Below, piece by piece: positions 54,502 through 64,000 of a stretch of 64,000 nt of DNA. Location: NCBI RefSeq assembly GCF_900143215.1, contig NZ_FRDM01000009.1, positions 1-64,000 on the forward strand, in the 5' to 3' direction. The stretch comes from Geodermatophilus obscurus (GTDB lineage: Bacteria > Actinomycetota > Actinomycetes > Mycobacteriales > Geodermatophilaceae). The position numbers were made by a program, and so were the translations under genes. How positions within the stretch are numbered: the first letter of the stretch is position 1; the number at the start of each line of letters is the position of its first letter. The notes under the pieces were generated by a model, which saw nothing but the letters and a program-made list of their open reading frames with translations, made no database searches and had not been told where the DNA came from.

Positions 54502-55376
54502 TGCGGATCGACCTGCACACCCACTCCTCGGTGTCCGACGGCACCGACAGCCCTCCGGAGCTGCTCGCCGCGGCCCGGGCCGCCGGCCTGGACGTCGTCG
54601 CGCTCACCGACCACGACACCACCGCGGGGTGGGCCGAGGCGGAGCGGGCCCGCCCCGACGGGCTCACCGTCGTCCCGGGCATGGAGCTGTCCTGCCGCTG
54701 GTTCCCCGCGGGCTCACCGCCGATCAGCGTGCACCTGCTGGCCTACCTCTTCGACCCCGCGCACCCGGCGCTGGCAGCGGAGCGGGCCCGGCTGCGCGAT
54801 GAGCGGCTCGGCCGCGGCGAGCGGATCGTGACCGCCCTCGCCGACGCCGGCCACCCGGTCGCGTGGAGCGAGATCGTCGAGCGCACCGGCGGCGGGGTGG
54901 TGGGCCGGCCGCACGTGGCGCGGGCCCTGGTCGAGGCCGGCGTCGTCGAGTCGGTCGACCACGCCTTCGCCACGCTGCTGCACCACCGCAGCCCCTTCTA
55001 CGTCGCCAAGGCCGACACCGACGTGCTCGCCGGCATCGCGCTGGTGCGTGCCGCCGGCGGGGTGCCGGTGTTCGCCCACGGCCTGGCGACCCGGCGCGGC
55101 CGGGTGGTCGGGGACGAGGCGATCGCGGCGATGGCCGAGGCCGGGCTGCTCGGCCTGGAGGTCGACCACCCCGACCACGACCCGGACGAGCGCGCCCACC
55201 TGAGGGGCCTGGCGGGCGAGCTGGGGCTGCTGGTCACCGGCTCCAGCGACTACCACGGCAGCAACAAGACGACACCGATCGGCGCCTGCACCACCGCGCC
55301 GGACCAGTTCGAGGCGCTGCTGGCGGCGGGCACCGGCGCCGCGTCGTTCGGCGGGAGCACCGGCGCCTCCGGTTAG
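54501..55376 (+). CDS. PHP-domain phosphoesterase
   Basis: The 291-residue protein has the four PHP motifs: DLHTHSSVSDGT, TDHDT, GMELSC and SSDYHG, which supply metal-binding His, Asp and Glu residues. Relatives hydrolyse nucleoside 3',5'-bisphosphates (RNase AM/YciV type), which fits the length and sequence, though another phosphoester cannot be excluded. It is co-transcribed with the PH-domain gene. Confidence 0.88.
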   Translation: MRIDLHTHSSVSDGTDSPPELLAAARAAGLDVVALTDHDTTAGWAEAERARPDGLTVVPGMELSCRWFPAGSPPISVHLLAYLFDPAHPALAAERARLRDERLGRGERIVTALADAGHPVAWSEIVERTGGGVVGRPHVARALVEAGVVESVDHAFATLLHHRSPFYVAKADTDVLAGIALVRAAGGVPVFAHGLATRRGRVVGDEAIAAMAEAGLLGLEVDHPDHDPDERAHLRGLAGELGLLVTGSSDYHGSNKTTPIGACTTAPDQFEALLAAGTGAASFGGSTGASG

Positions 55377-55377
55377 C

Positions 55378-56241
55378 GTGACCGGCATGGAAGCCGCGCA
55401 GCTGGAGATGCCGGGCATGCCGCGGCGGCTGTTCCCGGCCACACCGAGCAAGCTGGCCGCCTTCAGCGACTGTCCGCGCCGCTACCGGCACGCCTACGTC
55501 GACCGGCCCACCCCGGCGAAGGGCCCGGCCTGGGCGCACAACAGCATGGGCTCGGCGGTGCACGCCGCGTTGCGCTCGTGGTGGGAGCTGCCGCTGACCA
55601 GGCGCACCCCGGGCGCGGCGCGCCAGCTGCTCTACGGGGTCTGGTCGACCGCCGGCTTCCGCGACGCCGAGCAGTCCGAGCGGTGGCGCGCCCGGGCGGC
55701 CGGCTGGCTCACCGACTACGTGACCGGCCTCGATCCCGCCGACGAGCCGGTCGGCACCGAGCGCCAGGTCGCCGCCACCACCGAGCGGCTGGCGCTGTCC
55801 GGCCGGGTCGACCGGATCGACCAGCGCGGCGACGAGCTGGTGGTCGTCGACTACAAGACCGGCCGCTCGGTCTGCACCGACGACGAGGCCCGTGGATCAC
55901 CCGCGCTGGCCGCCTACGTGCTGGGGGTGCGCCGCACGCTGCGCCGGCCGTGCAACCGGGTCGAGCTGCACCACCTGCCCACCGGCACGGTGGCCGCCTT
56001 CGAGCACACCGACCGGTCGCTGGCCAACCACGTCCGGCGGGCCGAGGACGTCGCCGCCGACATCGCCGCCGCCACCGCGGCCGTCGACGGCGGGGAGGAC
56101 CCGGACGTCGCCTTCCCCGCGGCTCCCGGCCGGCAGTGCGGCTGGTGCGACTTCCGGCCCAGCTGCTCGGTCGGTCAGGCGGCCACCCCGCCGCGGGAGT
56201 CGTGGAGCTTCCTCGCCGAGGAGACCGCCGCGCAGGGATGA
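55378..56241 (+). CDS. RecB-family PD-(D/E)XK nuclease with iron-sulfur cysteines
   Basis: The 287-residue protein starts the fold with TPSKLAAFSDCPRRYRHAYV and has GSAVHAALR, SGRVDRID and VVVDYKTGRS, where the Asp and Lys are catalytic. QCGWCDFRPSC near the C-terminus gives three more cysteines, making the four-cysteine Fe-S site of AddB/Cas4-type nucleases. A stand-alone DNA-end processing role is likely; no cas genes are present. The first residue is GTG 55378 or ATG 55387. Confidence 0.88.
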   Translation: MTGMEAAQLEMPGMPRRLFPATPSKLAAFSDCPRRYRHAYVDRPTPAKGPAWAHNSMGSAVHAALRSWWELPLTRRTPGAARQLLYGVWSTAGFRDAEQSERWRARAAGWLTDYVTGLDPADEPVGTERQVAATTERLALSGRVDRIDQRGDELVVVDYKTGRSVCTDDEARGSPALAAYVLGVRRTLRRPCNRVELHHLPTGTVAAFEHTDRSLANHVRRAEDVAADIAAATAAVDGGEDPDVAFPAAPGRQCGWCDFRPSCSVGQAATPPRESWSFLAEETAAQG

Positions 56242-56256
56242 CGCCCCTCGGCCCCG

Positions 56257-56356
56257 CCCCGAGCCCCCGCCCCGGGCCTGCGAAGGGTGGGGAGGACGGC
56301 GGCCCCCTGCAGGGTCCCGCCGCGAGCTTGCGAGTGGTGGGGGGCAGGGGGGCCTT
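56257..56356. repeat. Hairpin elements in the RecB-like/MpaB-like convergent gap
   Basis: A full copy (56300-56356; CCCCCTGC with GCAGGGGG) abuts the stop codon of the minus-strand gene. A decayed copy (about 56257-56300, with CCTGCGAAGGGTGGGGAGGACGG) precedes it. Confidence 0.8.
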
Positions 56357-56358
56357 TG

Positions 56359-57231
56359 TCAGGCGGTGAGCGGCTCGGCGGACGCGACGCGTTCCCGGGC
56401 CGAGCGCACGATCGGCGACTCCCGCACCTGCGCCGGAACCGTGAGCGCCGCCCGGCGGAAGGCGCGCACGGCGGCGGTCGCCGCGGTGTCGGTCAGGCCG
56501 TAGCCCGGCAGTCCGTACAGCCGGCGCGCCCACCGGGGCAGCGTCGCGGCCCCCAGCGCCGCCAGCGTGCCCCACGCGGGCCGTGCCGGGGTCAGCAGCT
56601 GCACCCAGCCGGGCATCGGCGGCAGCAGGACGAAGCGGGAGGCGTTCCGCGCCGCCGGGGTCACTCCCAGCTGCGGGCGGGTCCGCTGCAGGTAGTCGTC
56701 CAGCTCCGCCACGCTCGCCGGCACGTCGTCGGGCTCGCAGCCGATGAGCACCGCGGCGGTCACCTGCTCGGCGACGTACCGGTCGGCCTCGGCGTCGGTC
56801 AGCGGAACCCCGGCCCGCCGGGCGACCGACAGCAGCGAGTCGACCTCGCAGCAGTGCACCCACAGCAGCAGGTCGGCGTCGTCGACGGCGTAGCTGCGGC
56901 CGGTGGTCTGCTCGACCGCCGACTTGCGCCGGTGCATGCCGCGCACCCGGCGCACCGACCGCAGCACCTCGCGGCGGGTGCCGAAGGTCAGGGTGGCGAC
57001 GTACTCCGCGGTGCGGGTCAGCCGCGCCCACGGGTCGTCGGTGAAGGCGGTGGAGAAGCGGGCGACGCCGTCCATGGCGACCGGGTGCAGCGCCTGCAGC
57101 AGCAGCGCCCGGAGGCCACCGATGGAGAACGCCGGGTCGGCGTGGATCCGCCAGCTGATGCTGTCGGGGCCGAAGAAGCCGAGCAGGTCCTCCTCGGCCG
57201 TGAAGTCGTCGACCGACGGCAGCCGGTTCAC
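56359..57231 (-). CDS. MpaB-like (DUF2236) heme-dependent oxygenase family protein
   Basis: The 290-residue protein has the DUF2236 motifs: SWRIHADPAFSIGGLRALLLQALHPVAM near the start, RVRGMHRRKS, and DDADLLLWVHCCEVDSLL with the conserved His. Members include the polymer-cleaving latex clearing protein Lcp and MpaB; most are of unknown function. GTG 57231 overlaps the end of the hydrolase gene by 4 bases. Confidence 0.88.
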   Translation of the reverse strand: MNRLPSVDDFTAEEDLLGFFGPDSISWRIHADPAFSIGGLRALLLQALHPVAMDGVARFSTAFTDDPWARLTRTAEYVATLTFGTRREVLRSVRRVRGMHRRKSAVEQTTGRSYAVDDADLLLWVHCCEVDSLLSVARRAGVPLTDAEADRYVAEQVTAAVLIGCEPDDVPASVAELDDYLQRTRPQLGVTPAARNASRFVLLPPMPGWVQLLTPARPAWGTLAALGAATLPRWARRLYGLPGYGLTDTAATAAVRAFRRAALTVPAQVRESPIVRSARERVASAEPLTA

Positions 57232-58166
57232 CGGAGCGCCCCGGCCGCGTCGGCCGTGGCCGGCACGGAGGCCCAGAAGTCGAGCAGGACCGCACACGTG
57301 CCGGGCGGGTTCTCGATGGCGGGGGAGTGGATCGCGCCGGCGATGACCCCGTGCCGGGCGCCGAGCCGGCGCGCCATGTCCTCCTGCGCGGCCGGCGTCC
57401 ACGCGTCGTCCGCGGCGCCGTGCGCCACCAGCACCGGGACGCCGGTCGCCGCGAGCTCCGCGACCCGGTCCGGCTCGCTGGTCATCGCATCGGCCATGCC
57501 GCGCAGGCCAGCGGCGCTGTTGGCGAGGAACCGCCGGGCCAGGAACTGGCGGGTCGGCTCCGGCACCAGCTGGGCCCTGGGATCGGTCATCGCCAGCTGC
57601 TCGAGCGTCTCGTGCACCAGGGGCACGCCGCCTTCGTCCAGCAGCGGGGTGAGGTGCGCGAGCAGCTGTGCCCGGGCGCCTCCCAGCCGCGAAGGGCCGG
57701 AGCCGAGCAGGGTGAGCGTGCTGAACGCGGCCGGCTCGGCCAGGACCGCGGCCCGGCTGACCAGACCGCCGAAGGAGTGCCCGACCAGGTGCAGCGGAGC
57801 TGCGCCCTCGGCACGCAGCTGCCGCGCGACGCCGAGGAGGTCGTCGGCCAGCTCGGCCACCGAGTAGCGCGCCGGGTCATCGGGCCCGGGGGACTCGAAC
57901 TGGCCCCGCTGGTCGAGGGCGACGACGCGGTACCCGGCGGCGCACAGCGGGCGCAGCAGCGGCGCGAAGTCCTCCTTGCTGCCGGTGAAGCCCGCGACCA
58001 GGAGGACGGTGCCGCGGTCCCCGGTCCCCCCGGTGTCCAGCGCCGCCAGCGGGCCGGCGCCGCCCTCGAAGTTGCGCTGCCGTGCGTCGTGCTCGGCCAG
58101 CTGGCGGAGGTCGTCGGGTGCGATGGAGACGGGAGCGCTGTCGTCCGGGCCGTCGGGCATCACCAT
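57228..58166 (-). CDS. Alpha/beta hydrolase
   Basis: The 312-residue protein has the alpha/beta hydrolase fold with VVALDQRGQFES, the nucleophile elbow GHSFGG and late VLVAHGAADDAWTP and GAIHSPAIENP, which supply the acid and His. It could be an esterase, lipase or C-C hydrolase. ATG 58166 starts a leader-like MVMPDGPD stretch; ATG 58160 is also possible. It is translationally coupled to the MpaB-like gene. Confidence 0.87.
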   Translation of the reverse strand: MVMPDGPDDSAPVSIAPDDLRQLAEHDARQRNFEGGAGPLAALDTGGTGDRGTVLLVAGFTGSKEDFAPLLRPLCAAGYRVVALDQRGQFESPGPDDPARYSVAELADDLLGVARQLRAEGAAPLHLVGHSFGGLVSRAAVLAEPAAFSTLTLLGSGPSRLGGARAQLLAHLTPLLDEGGVPLVHETLEQLAMTDPRAQLVPEPTRQFLARRFLANSAAGLRGMADAMTSEPDRVAELAATGVPVLVAHGAADDAWTPAAQEDMARRLGARHGVIAGAIHSPAIENPPGTCAVLLDFWASVPATADAAGALR

Positions 58167-58212
58167 GCCCACCAGTGAACATCGCCCGCCGCGACCGCGC
58201 CGCGCCGGCGGG

Positions 58213-59337
58213 TCAACGGTAGGCGGTGACGCGGTCGGGCAGCTGGTGGACGAGGACCGGGCCGGCCACGGTGACCAGCCCACCGGCGTCCAGTCCGGGG
58301 GCGTCGACGCGCTGCAGCTCGTCGCCGGTGACGAGGTCGCGGAGGACGACGGCGTTCCCCTCGGGCACCGGGACCGACGTCCCCGCGGGGAGCGGCGCCC
58401 GGTCGGCGGTGCCCGCGGTCAGGCCGGAGGCCGGGGTGCGCCAGGAGACCGCGCCGGTGCCCTGGTCGACGACGGTCAGCGTGCCGTCGGCCCACACGAG
58501 CGCGCTGGTGCCGAAGCCGGTCGCGAGCGGCTCGCCCGCAGCCTCCCCGAGAGGCGACCCGAGCGGGACGCCGTCGGCGCCGGCGAGCAGCTGCACGCCG
58601 TCGTCCCCGGCGACCACGACCGCCTGCGCCAACGCGGCCAGCGTCGTCCCCCCGGCCACGTCCCGGGTCCACAGCGGAGTGCCGTCGTAGCCGTCGAGGA
58701 GGCGCACCTGCACCGACCCGCCGCAGGTCTGCAGGACGGCGACGCCTGCGCCGCCGACGTCGCCGTCCGCGAACGAGCAGCCCTCGTCCGGATCGGCCCG
58801 CCAGCGGATGCTGTCGCCGACCGGGTCGAGGGTGAGCACGCCGGTCGGGCTGGTCGCCAGCACGATCCCCTCGGTGCTCGAGAGCACCGCGTCGGGGCGC
58901 AGGTCGAGGTTGCGGGTCCAGGCCCGCACGCCGGTGTCGACGGCGAGCGCGATCGCCTCGTCGCAGCGGTCCTCGGTGCCGAAGACGGCGACGACGCGAC
59001 CGCCCACGAGGGTCCAGTCGCAGAGCCGGGCGTTGGCGCGGGTGTAGCGCCAGGCCTCCTCGCCGCTGTCGACCGCCAGCGCGCGCACCCCGTGCTCGTC
59101 GCCGACGACCACGCGGCCGCCGTCCACGGTCGCACGGACCGCGCCGCCGGTCGGCGTCGTCGGCGCGGACCAGGCGGCGGAGACGGCACCGGCCGGCGTC
59201 CCGGTGGGGACGTCGGCCGGTGCTGCGGTGGTGCTGTCGGTGGCGGCCGCGTCCGAGCCCCGCCACAGCAGGGCCCAGACGACGACCAGCGCGAGGGCGG
59301 CCGCCGTCCACCCCCACACCCGCAGCGGCGGGCGCAT
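58213..59337 (-). CDS. Membrane-anchored PQQ-like beta-propeller protein (Rv3212-like)
   Basis: The 374-residue protein has one N-terminal membrane helix (about 8-27), then repeated blades (for example LAVDSGEEAWRYTR and DQGTGAVSWRTPASG) typical of PQQ-binding-like repeats. Several blades have only the short VVAV/WxxD form. It should face outside. Rv3212 in mycobacteria has this fold and also lies beside rhlE. Four cysteines, in LCDWT, DRCDEA, GCSFAD and QTCGG, may form disulfides. Confidence 0.8.
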   Translation of the reverse strand: MRPPLRVWGWTAAALALVVVWALLWRGSDAAATDSTTAAPADVPTGTPAGAVSAAWSAPTTPTGGAVRATVDGGRVVVGDEHGVRALAVDSGEEAWRYTRANARLCDWTLVGGRVVAVFGTEDRCDEAIALAVDTGVRAWTRNLDLRPDAVLSSTEGIVLATSPTGVLTLDPVGDSIRWRADPDEGCSFADGDVGGAGVAVLQTCGGSVQVRLLDGYDGTPLWTRDVAGGTTLAALAQAVVVAGDDGVQLLAGADGVPLGSPLGEAAGEPLATGFGTSALVWADGTLTVVDQGTGAVSWRTPASGLTAGTADRAPLPAGTSVPVPEGNAVVLRDLVTGDELQRVDAPGLDAGGLVTVAGPVLVHQLPDRVTAYR

Positions 59338-59371
59338 CGGCCACCTCCCGAGCGTGGTCACGTGCTGGGAC

Positions 59372-59430
59372 GGCCCGCCTCCAGGGGTCCGCCCCGAGCG
59401 GAGCGAGGGGTGGGGGAGGGGCGGGTCCTC
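59372..59430 (-). repeat. Dispersed hairpin element, copy downstream of the helicase gene
   Basis: On the minus strand GGACCCGCC pairs with GGCGGGCC around CTCGCTCCGCTCGGGGCGG. It lies 9 bases after the helicase stop. Confidence 0.7.
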
Positions 59431-59438
59431 CGACTCGT

Positions 59439-61067
<1,629 letters not shown>

Positions 61068-61394
61068 GGTCAGGGTCTCGCCTCTGGTCTGCCGGGGGAG
61101 CAGGTCCGGGACGCCTGTCGCTCCGCACCTGTCCCGGTCGGGTGTCGCGGGATCGGTTCCAGCGCCGACGCGGCCAGCAGAAACCGGGCCACACCACGGT
61201 GTCGGCCCGGGAGGAAGCCCCTCGGGGCATCGTCTCCAGCGGTCGTCAGCGCACAGATACACAGCGAACCCGAGGGCTCGCCGATTCCCAGTCTAGCGTG
61301 CGCACCGGTTAGCCTCCCTCCGCCGCGCGGTCCGGGGCGCCGAGCCACCCGTCCGGGGCAGGCGCCAACGTCCCACCGACCCCGGGAGCTGCCA
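61068..61394. other. Divergent intergenic region and helicase leader
   Basis: The 327 bases hold the promoters of the helicase (minus) and ferritin-like gene (plus). TAGCGT and TAGCCT hexamers on the plus strand and a TATCT-like hexamer on the minus strand lie at 61250-61320. GCCCCTCGGGGC (about 61217-61228) makes a short hairpin in the helicase leader. No gene is seen apart from the upstream extension of the helicase frame. Confidence 0.45.
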
Positions 61395-62045
61395 GTGGAC
61401 GCGGTCGACCAGCGAGCCGTCGTCGACCTGCTGGGCGTGCTGTCCTACGCCGAGCTGACCGCCTTCGACCGGCTGGCCGAGGACGCGCGCCTCGCGCCCA
61501 CCCTGGGCGGCCGGGCCGCGCTGGCGCAGATGGCGGCTGCGGAGATCGACCACCACCGCCGGCTGACCGCGCGGCTCACCGAGCTCGGTGCCGAGCCGGC
61601 CGCGGCGATGAGCCCGTTCGTCCCCGCGCTGGACGCCTTCCACGAGACCACCCGGCCGCGCACCTGGCTGGAGGGGCTGGTCAAGGCCTACGTCGGGGAC
61701 GGCCTGGCCTCGGAGTTCTACCGGGAGATCGCCGGCTTCCTGCCCGACCCCGACCGGGCCTTGATCCTCGACGTGCTCGCCGACACCGGGCACGCGGACT
61801 TCGCCGTCCGCGAGGTGCGGGCGGCGATCGCGACCGACCGCACGCTCTCCGGCCGGCTGGCGCTGTGGGGACGACGGCTGGTGGGCGAGGCCATGCGGCA
61901 GGCGCAGGCGGTGATCGCCGAGCGCGACCAGCTCGCCGCGCTGATCCTCGAGGGCACCGGCGACCTGAAGGGCATCGGGCGGCTGGTCGAGCGGATCACC
62001 AGCGCGCACACCGAGCGGATGAAGGCCCTCGGCCTGAATCCCTAG
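61395..62045 (+). CDS. Ferritin-like fold protein (Rv3210c-like)
   Basis: The 216-residue protein is a helix bundle with metal-binding acidic/His motifs in SYAELTAFDRLAED, AAEIDHHRR, DGLASEFYREIAG and DTGHADFAVRE. It is a relative of the tRNA-modifying MiaE and of Rv3210c, which lies next to rhlE. The substrate is unknown. GTG 61395 has GGGAG 9 bases upstream. A tandem hairpin array starts 3 bases after the stop. Confidence 0.85.
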   Translation: MDAVDQRAVVDLLGVLSYAELTAFDRLAEDARLAPTLGGRAALAQMAAAEIDHHRRLTARLTELGAEPAAAMSPFVPALDAFHETTRPRTWLEGLVKAYVGDGLASEFYREIAGFLPDPDRALILDVLADTGHADFAVREVRAAIATDRTLSGRLALWGRRLVGEAMRQAQAVIAERDQLAALILEGTGDLKGIGRLVERITSAHTERMKALGLNP

Positions 62046-62048
62046 AAG

Positions 62049-62228
62049 AAGGACCCCGGTGCTCCCCACGCCTCGCGAGCTCGGCGCGGGCCCCTGCACC
62101 GGGGCCGTTGCAGCACCTCCCGGCCCCCACGCCTCGCGAGCTCGGCGCGGGCCCCTGCACCGGGACCGTTGCAGCACCTCCCGGCCCCCACGCCTCGCGA
62201 GCTCGGCGCGAGCCCCTGCACCGGGGCC
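62049..62228 (+). repeat. Dispersed hairpin element, tandem array of three (after the ferritin-like gene)
   Basis: The first copy (62049-62106; CCCCGGTGC with GCACCGGGG) is complete. Two more units of 61 bases (62107-62167 and 62168-62228) begin GTTGCAGCACCTCCC and carry the right half. The units differ by only a few bases. Confidence 0.85.
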
Positions 62229-62241
62229 TCAGCACCTCGCT

Positions 62242-64000
62242 CTACACCTTGAACTGGGAGACCAGGCGGGACAGCTCCGCGGTGATCCCCGCCAGTCCCT
62301 CCGCCGCCGAGCGAGCCTGCGACGCCTCCTGCTCGGTCTCGCTGCTGACCGCCGAGACGGTCACCACGGCCGAGGCGATCGACCCGGTGCCCTGCGCCGC
62401 CTCGGTGACCCCGCGCGACATCTCGCTGGTCGTCGCCGTCTGCTCCTCGACCGCGCTGGCGATGGTGGTCTGGTAGTCGCTGATCCGGGACACCACCTCG
62501 TCGATGCGGGCGATGGCGGTCACGGCGCTGGTGGTGTCGGTCTGGATGGCGTCGATCCGGCGGGCGATGTCCTCGGTGGCCTTGGCGGTCTCCTGGGCCA
62601 GGTCCTTCACCTCGGTGGCGACCACCGCGAAGCCCTTGCCCGCCTCCCCAGCCCGCGCCGCCTCGATCGTGGCGTTGAGGGCCAGCAGGTTGGTCTGCTC
62701 GGCGATGCCGGTGATGACCCGCAGCACGTCCCCGATGGCCTTCGACGAGTCGCCGAGCTTCGCCACGGTCTGCTTGGTCGCCTGCGCGACGGTGACCGCC
62801 TCCCCGGCGATCCGCGCCGCCTCGGAGGCGTTGGTGGCGATCTCGCGGATGCTCGCGCCCATCTCCTCCGCGCCGGCGGCGACGGTCTGCACGTTGCGCG
62901 AGACCTGCTCAGCGACGGCGGACACCTCCTGCGTGCGCGCGCTCGTCTGCTCCACCGACTCGGCCAGCCGGCCGGACACACCCGACATGCCCGAGGAGAG
63001 CTCCACCAGCGATCCCGACGCCCGGCCGATGCCCATGACGGTGTCGGCGACCTTGACGACGAACCGGTTGAACGCCGCGCCCAGCCGGCCGATCTCGTCC
63101 TTGCGCGACTCGTCGACCCGCGCGGTCAGGTCGCCGTCGCCGTCGGCGATCTCCTCCATGCGGGCGCGCAGGGCGTCGAGGGGGCGCACCACCCGGCGGG
63201 CGACCACCAGCACCGCCAGGCCGGCGAGCAGCATGGTCACGAGCGCGCCCCCCAGGATCGTGGTCCGGAGGGCGGCGGCGTCGGCGAGGATCGCGTCCTC
63301 CGGGATCTCGACCACGAGGGCCCACTGCTGGCCGTCGGCCACGGGGAACGGCGTCGCCACGACCACGCGTCCGTCGACGGTGCGCTGCACCACCGAGTCC
63401 TCGGTGATGGCCTCGGTGGCCGCCGCGCCGGCCCCGCCCTGCGGCGTCTCGCCGACCACGTCGCCCGAGCGGTTGCTGGCGACCACCATGCCGGCGGTGG
63501 AGACCAGCGCCGCCCGGCCGACCTCGTACGGCCGGACGCCGGCGATCTGCTCCTGCACGGTGGACAGCGACACGTCGACGCCCGCCACACCCACGACCGT
63601 GCCGCCGACCCGGACCGGCGAGGTCAGCGAGGTCATCAGGACCTCCTCGCCGGCCACCTCGTACACGTACGGCTCGGTGGTCACGTCGACGCCGCGGTCC
63701 CGGGCGAGCAGGTAGAAGTCGCCGGTGCCCGGCTCGGTGTAGCCGGCGATCGGGGTCACCCCGATGCTGGCGCCGTCGCGATACCAGTAGGAGAGGTAGC
63801 GGCCGCTGGCGTCGCTGGGCGCCCGGCCGGCGTGGAGGGCGTCGGCGAGGTCAAAGGCGTTCGGCTCGAACACCGACCACGTGCCCAGCAGCGTCGGGTC
63901 GTCCTCGAGCAGCCGTCGCTCCACGGCGTCGGCCAGGGCGCGATCGGCCTTCCCGGTGGCCACCATCGCCGAGAGGCTGCCGGCGAGGACCTGCGCCGTC
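62242..64000 (-). CDS. Methyl-accepting chemotaxis protein, N-terminus beyond the window
   Basis: The reading frame is open through the right edge, so the first membrane helix is missing. The outer part is a dCache-like sensor, including FYLLARDRG and [12 protein letters not shown] membrane helix ([19 protein letters not shown]) and HAMP domain follow. The long signalling helices carry the hairpin tip [21 protein letters not shown]. No pentapeptide tether is seen at the C-terminus. Chemoreceptors like this act through CheA/CheW to flagella or other outputs; no che gene is nearby. Confidence 0.92.
   Translation of the reverse strand, partial: TAQVLAGSLSAMVATGKADRALADAVERRLLEDDPTLLGTWSVFEPNAFDLADALHAGRAPSDASGRYLSYWYRDGASIGVTPIAGYTEPGTGDFYLLARDRGVDVTTEPYVYEVAGEEVLMTSLTSPVRVGGTVVGVAGVDVSLSTVQEQIAGVRPYEVGRAALVSTAGMVVASNRSGDVVGETPQGGAGAAATEAITEDSVVQRTVDGRVVVATPFPVADGQQWALVVEIPEDAILADAAALRTTILGGALVTMLLAGLAVLVVARRVVRPLDALRARMEEIADGDGDLTARVDESRKDEIGRLGAAFNRFVVKVADTVMGIGRASGSLVELSSGMSGVSGRLAESVEQTSARTQEVSAVAEQVSRNVQTVAAGAEEMGASIREIATNASEAARIAGEAVTVAQATKQTVAKLGDSSKAIGDVLRVITGIAEQTNLLALNATIEAARAGEAGKGFAVVATEVKDLAQETAKATEDIARRIDAIQTDTTSAVTAIARIDEVVSRISDYQTTIASAVEEQTATTSEMSRGVTEAAQGTGSIASAVVTVSAVSSETEQEASQARSAAEGLAGITAELSRLVSQFKV

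Noticed and set aside
55378-56241. Cas4
   Set aside because: The four-cysteine RecB-type nuclease is similar, but with no cas1/cas2 or array a stand-alone RecB-family protein is the better call.

Overview
The window is very GC-rich, densely packed actinobacterial DNA. Gene content and order point to Geodermatophilaceae (Blastococcus, Modestobacter or Geodermatophilus type); the family assignment is inference. The backbone follows the mycobacterial order around fbiAB-whiB2-pmmA-manA-ahcY-mtrAB-lpqB-hpf-secA, and a second short block matches Rv3210c-Rv3212. No tRNA, rRNA, CRISPR array, insertion sequence or phage gene was seen.

Layout. 1-513 is non-coding, with inverted repeats and operator-like palindromes. 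514-5610 is a tightly overlapping six-gene operon (flavoprotein, two glycosyltransferases, epimerase-like SDR, TIM-barrel isomerase, GtrA), probably for a lipid-linked sugar or surface glycan. It converges on rmlA (5657-6529) across a very long hairpin. 6559-8638 is fbiB-fbiA (coenzyme F420), divergent from a whiB2-type regulator. 9389-16522 holds two genes of unknown function, a degenerate zincin, DUF3499, phosphomannomutase, Trm112-like protein, a TobH-like SIS protein and manA (mannose activation). 16542-24698 is an accessory polysaccharide region: flippase-like and YfhO-like membrane proteins, a GT2, three genes for a 2,3-diacetamido sugar nucleotide, and a TylF-like methyltransferase. 24737-38622 returns to core functions: HNH lipoprotein, ahcY, mtrA-mtrB-lpqB, comF-like, hpf, small enzymes and secA.

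38739-45587 holds an Rv3235-like protein, a LysM membrane protein, an excisionase-type HTH protein, a CpaB/CpaE-like pair and a wax-ester-synthase-like acyltransferase. 45608-50258 is a compact type VII secretion-like locus: one EssC-like ATPase with an FHA domain, divergent from one WXG100 protein. 50278-59337 carries an HTTM membrane pair, MaoC dehydratase, NUDIX, DUF6758, PH-domain and PHP proteins, a RecB-family nuclease, an MpaB-like oxygenase, an alpha/beta hydrolase and a beta-propeller protein. 59439-62045 is a DEAD-box helicase divergent from a ferritin-like protein. A chemoreceptor runs off the right edge.

The main non-genic theme is a family of hairpin elements about 45-60 bp long, mostly just after stop codons (downstream of whiB, the zincin gene, ahcY, lpqB, secA, a RecB-family nuclease, the helicase and the ferritin-like gene). 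Their arm sequences differ from copy to copy but stay complementary. Some copies are tandem, one or two look nested inside others, and two lie in frame at the N-termini of proteins. Another theme is GTGA start/stop coupling and leaderless starts, including two candidate micro-ORFs (12003-12020 and 28224-28319).
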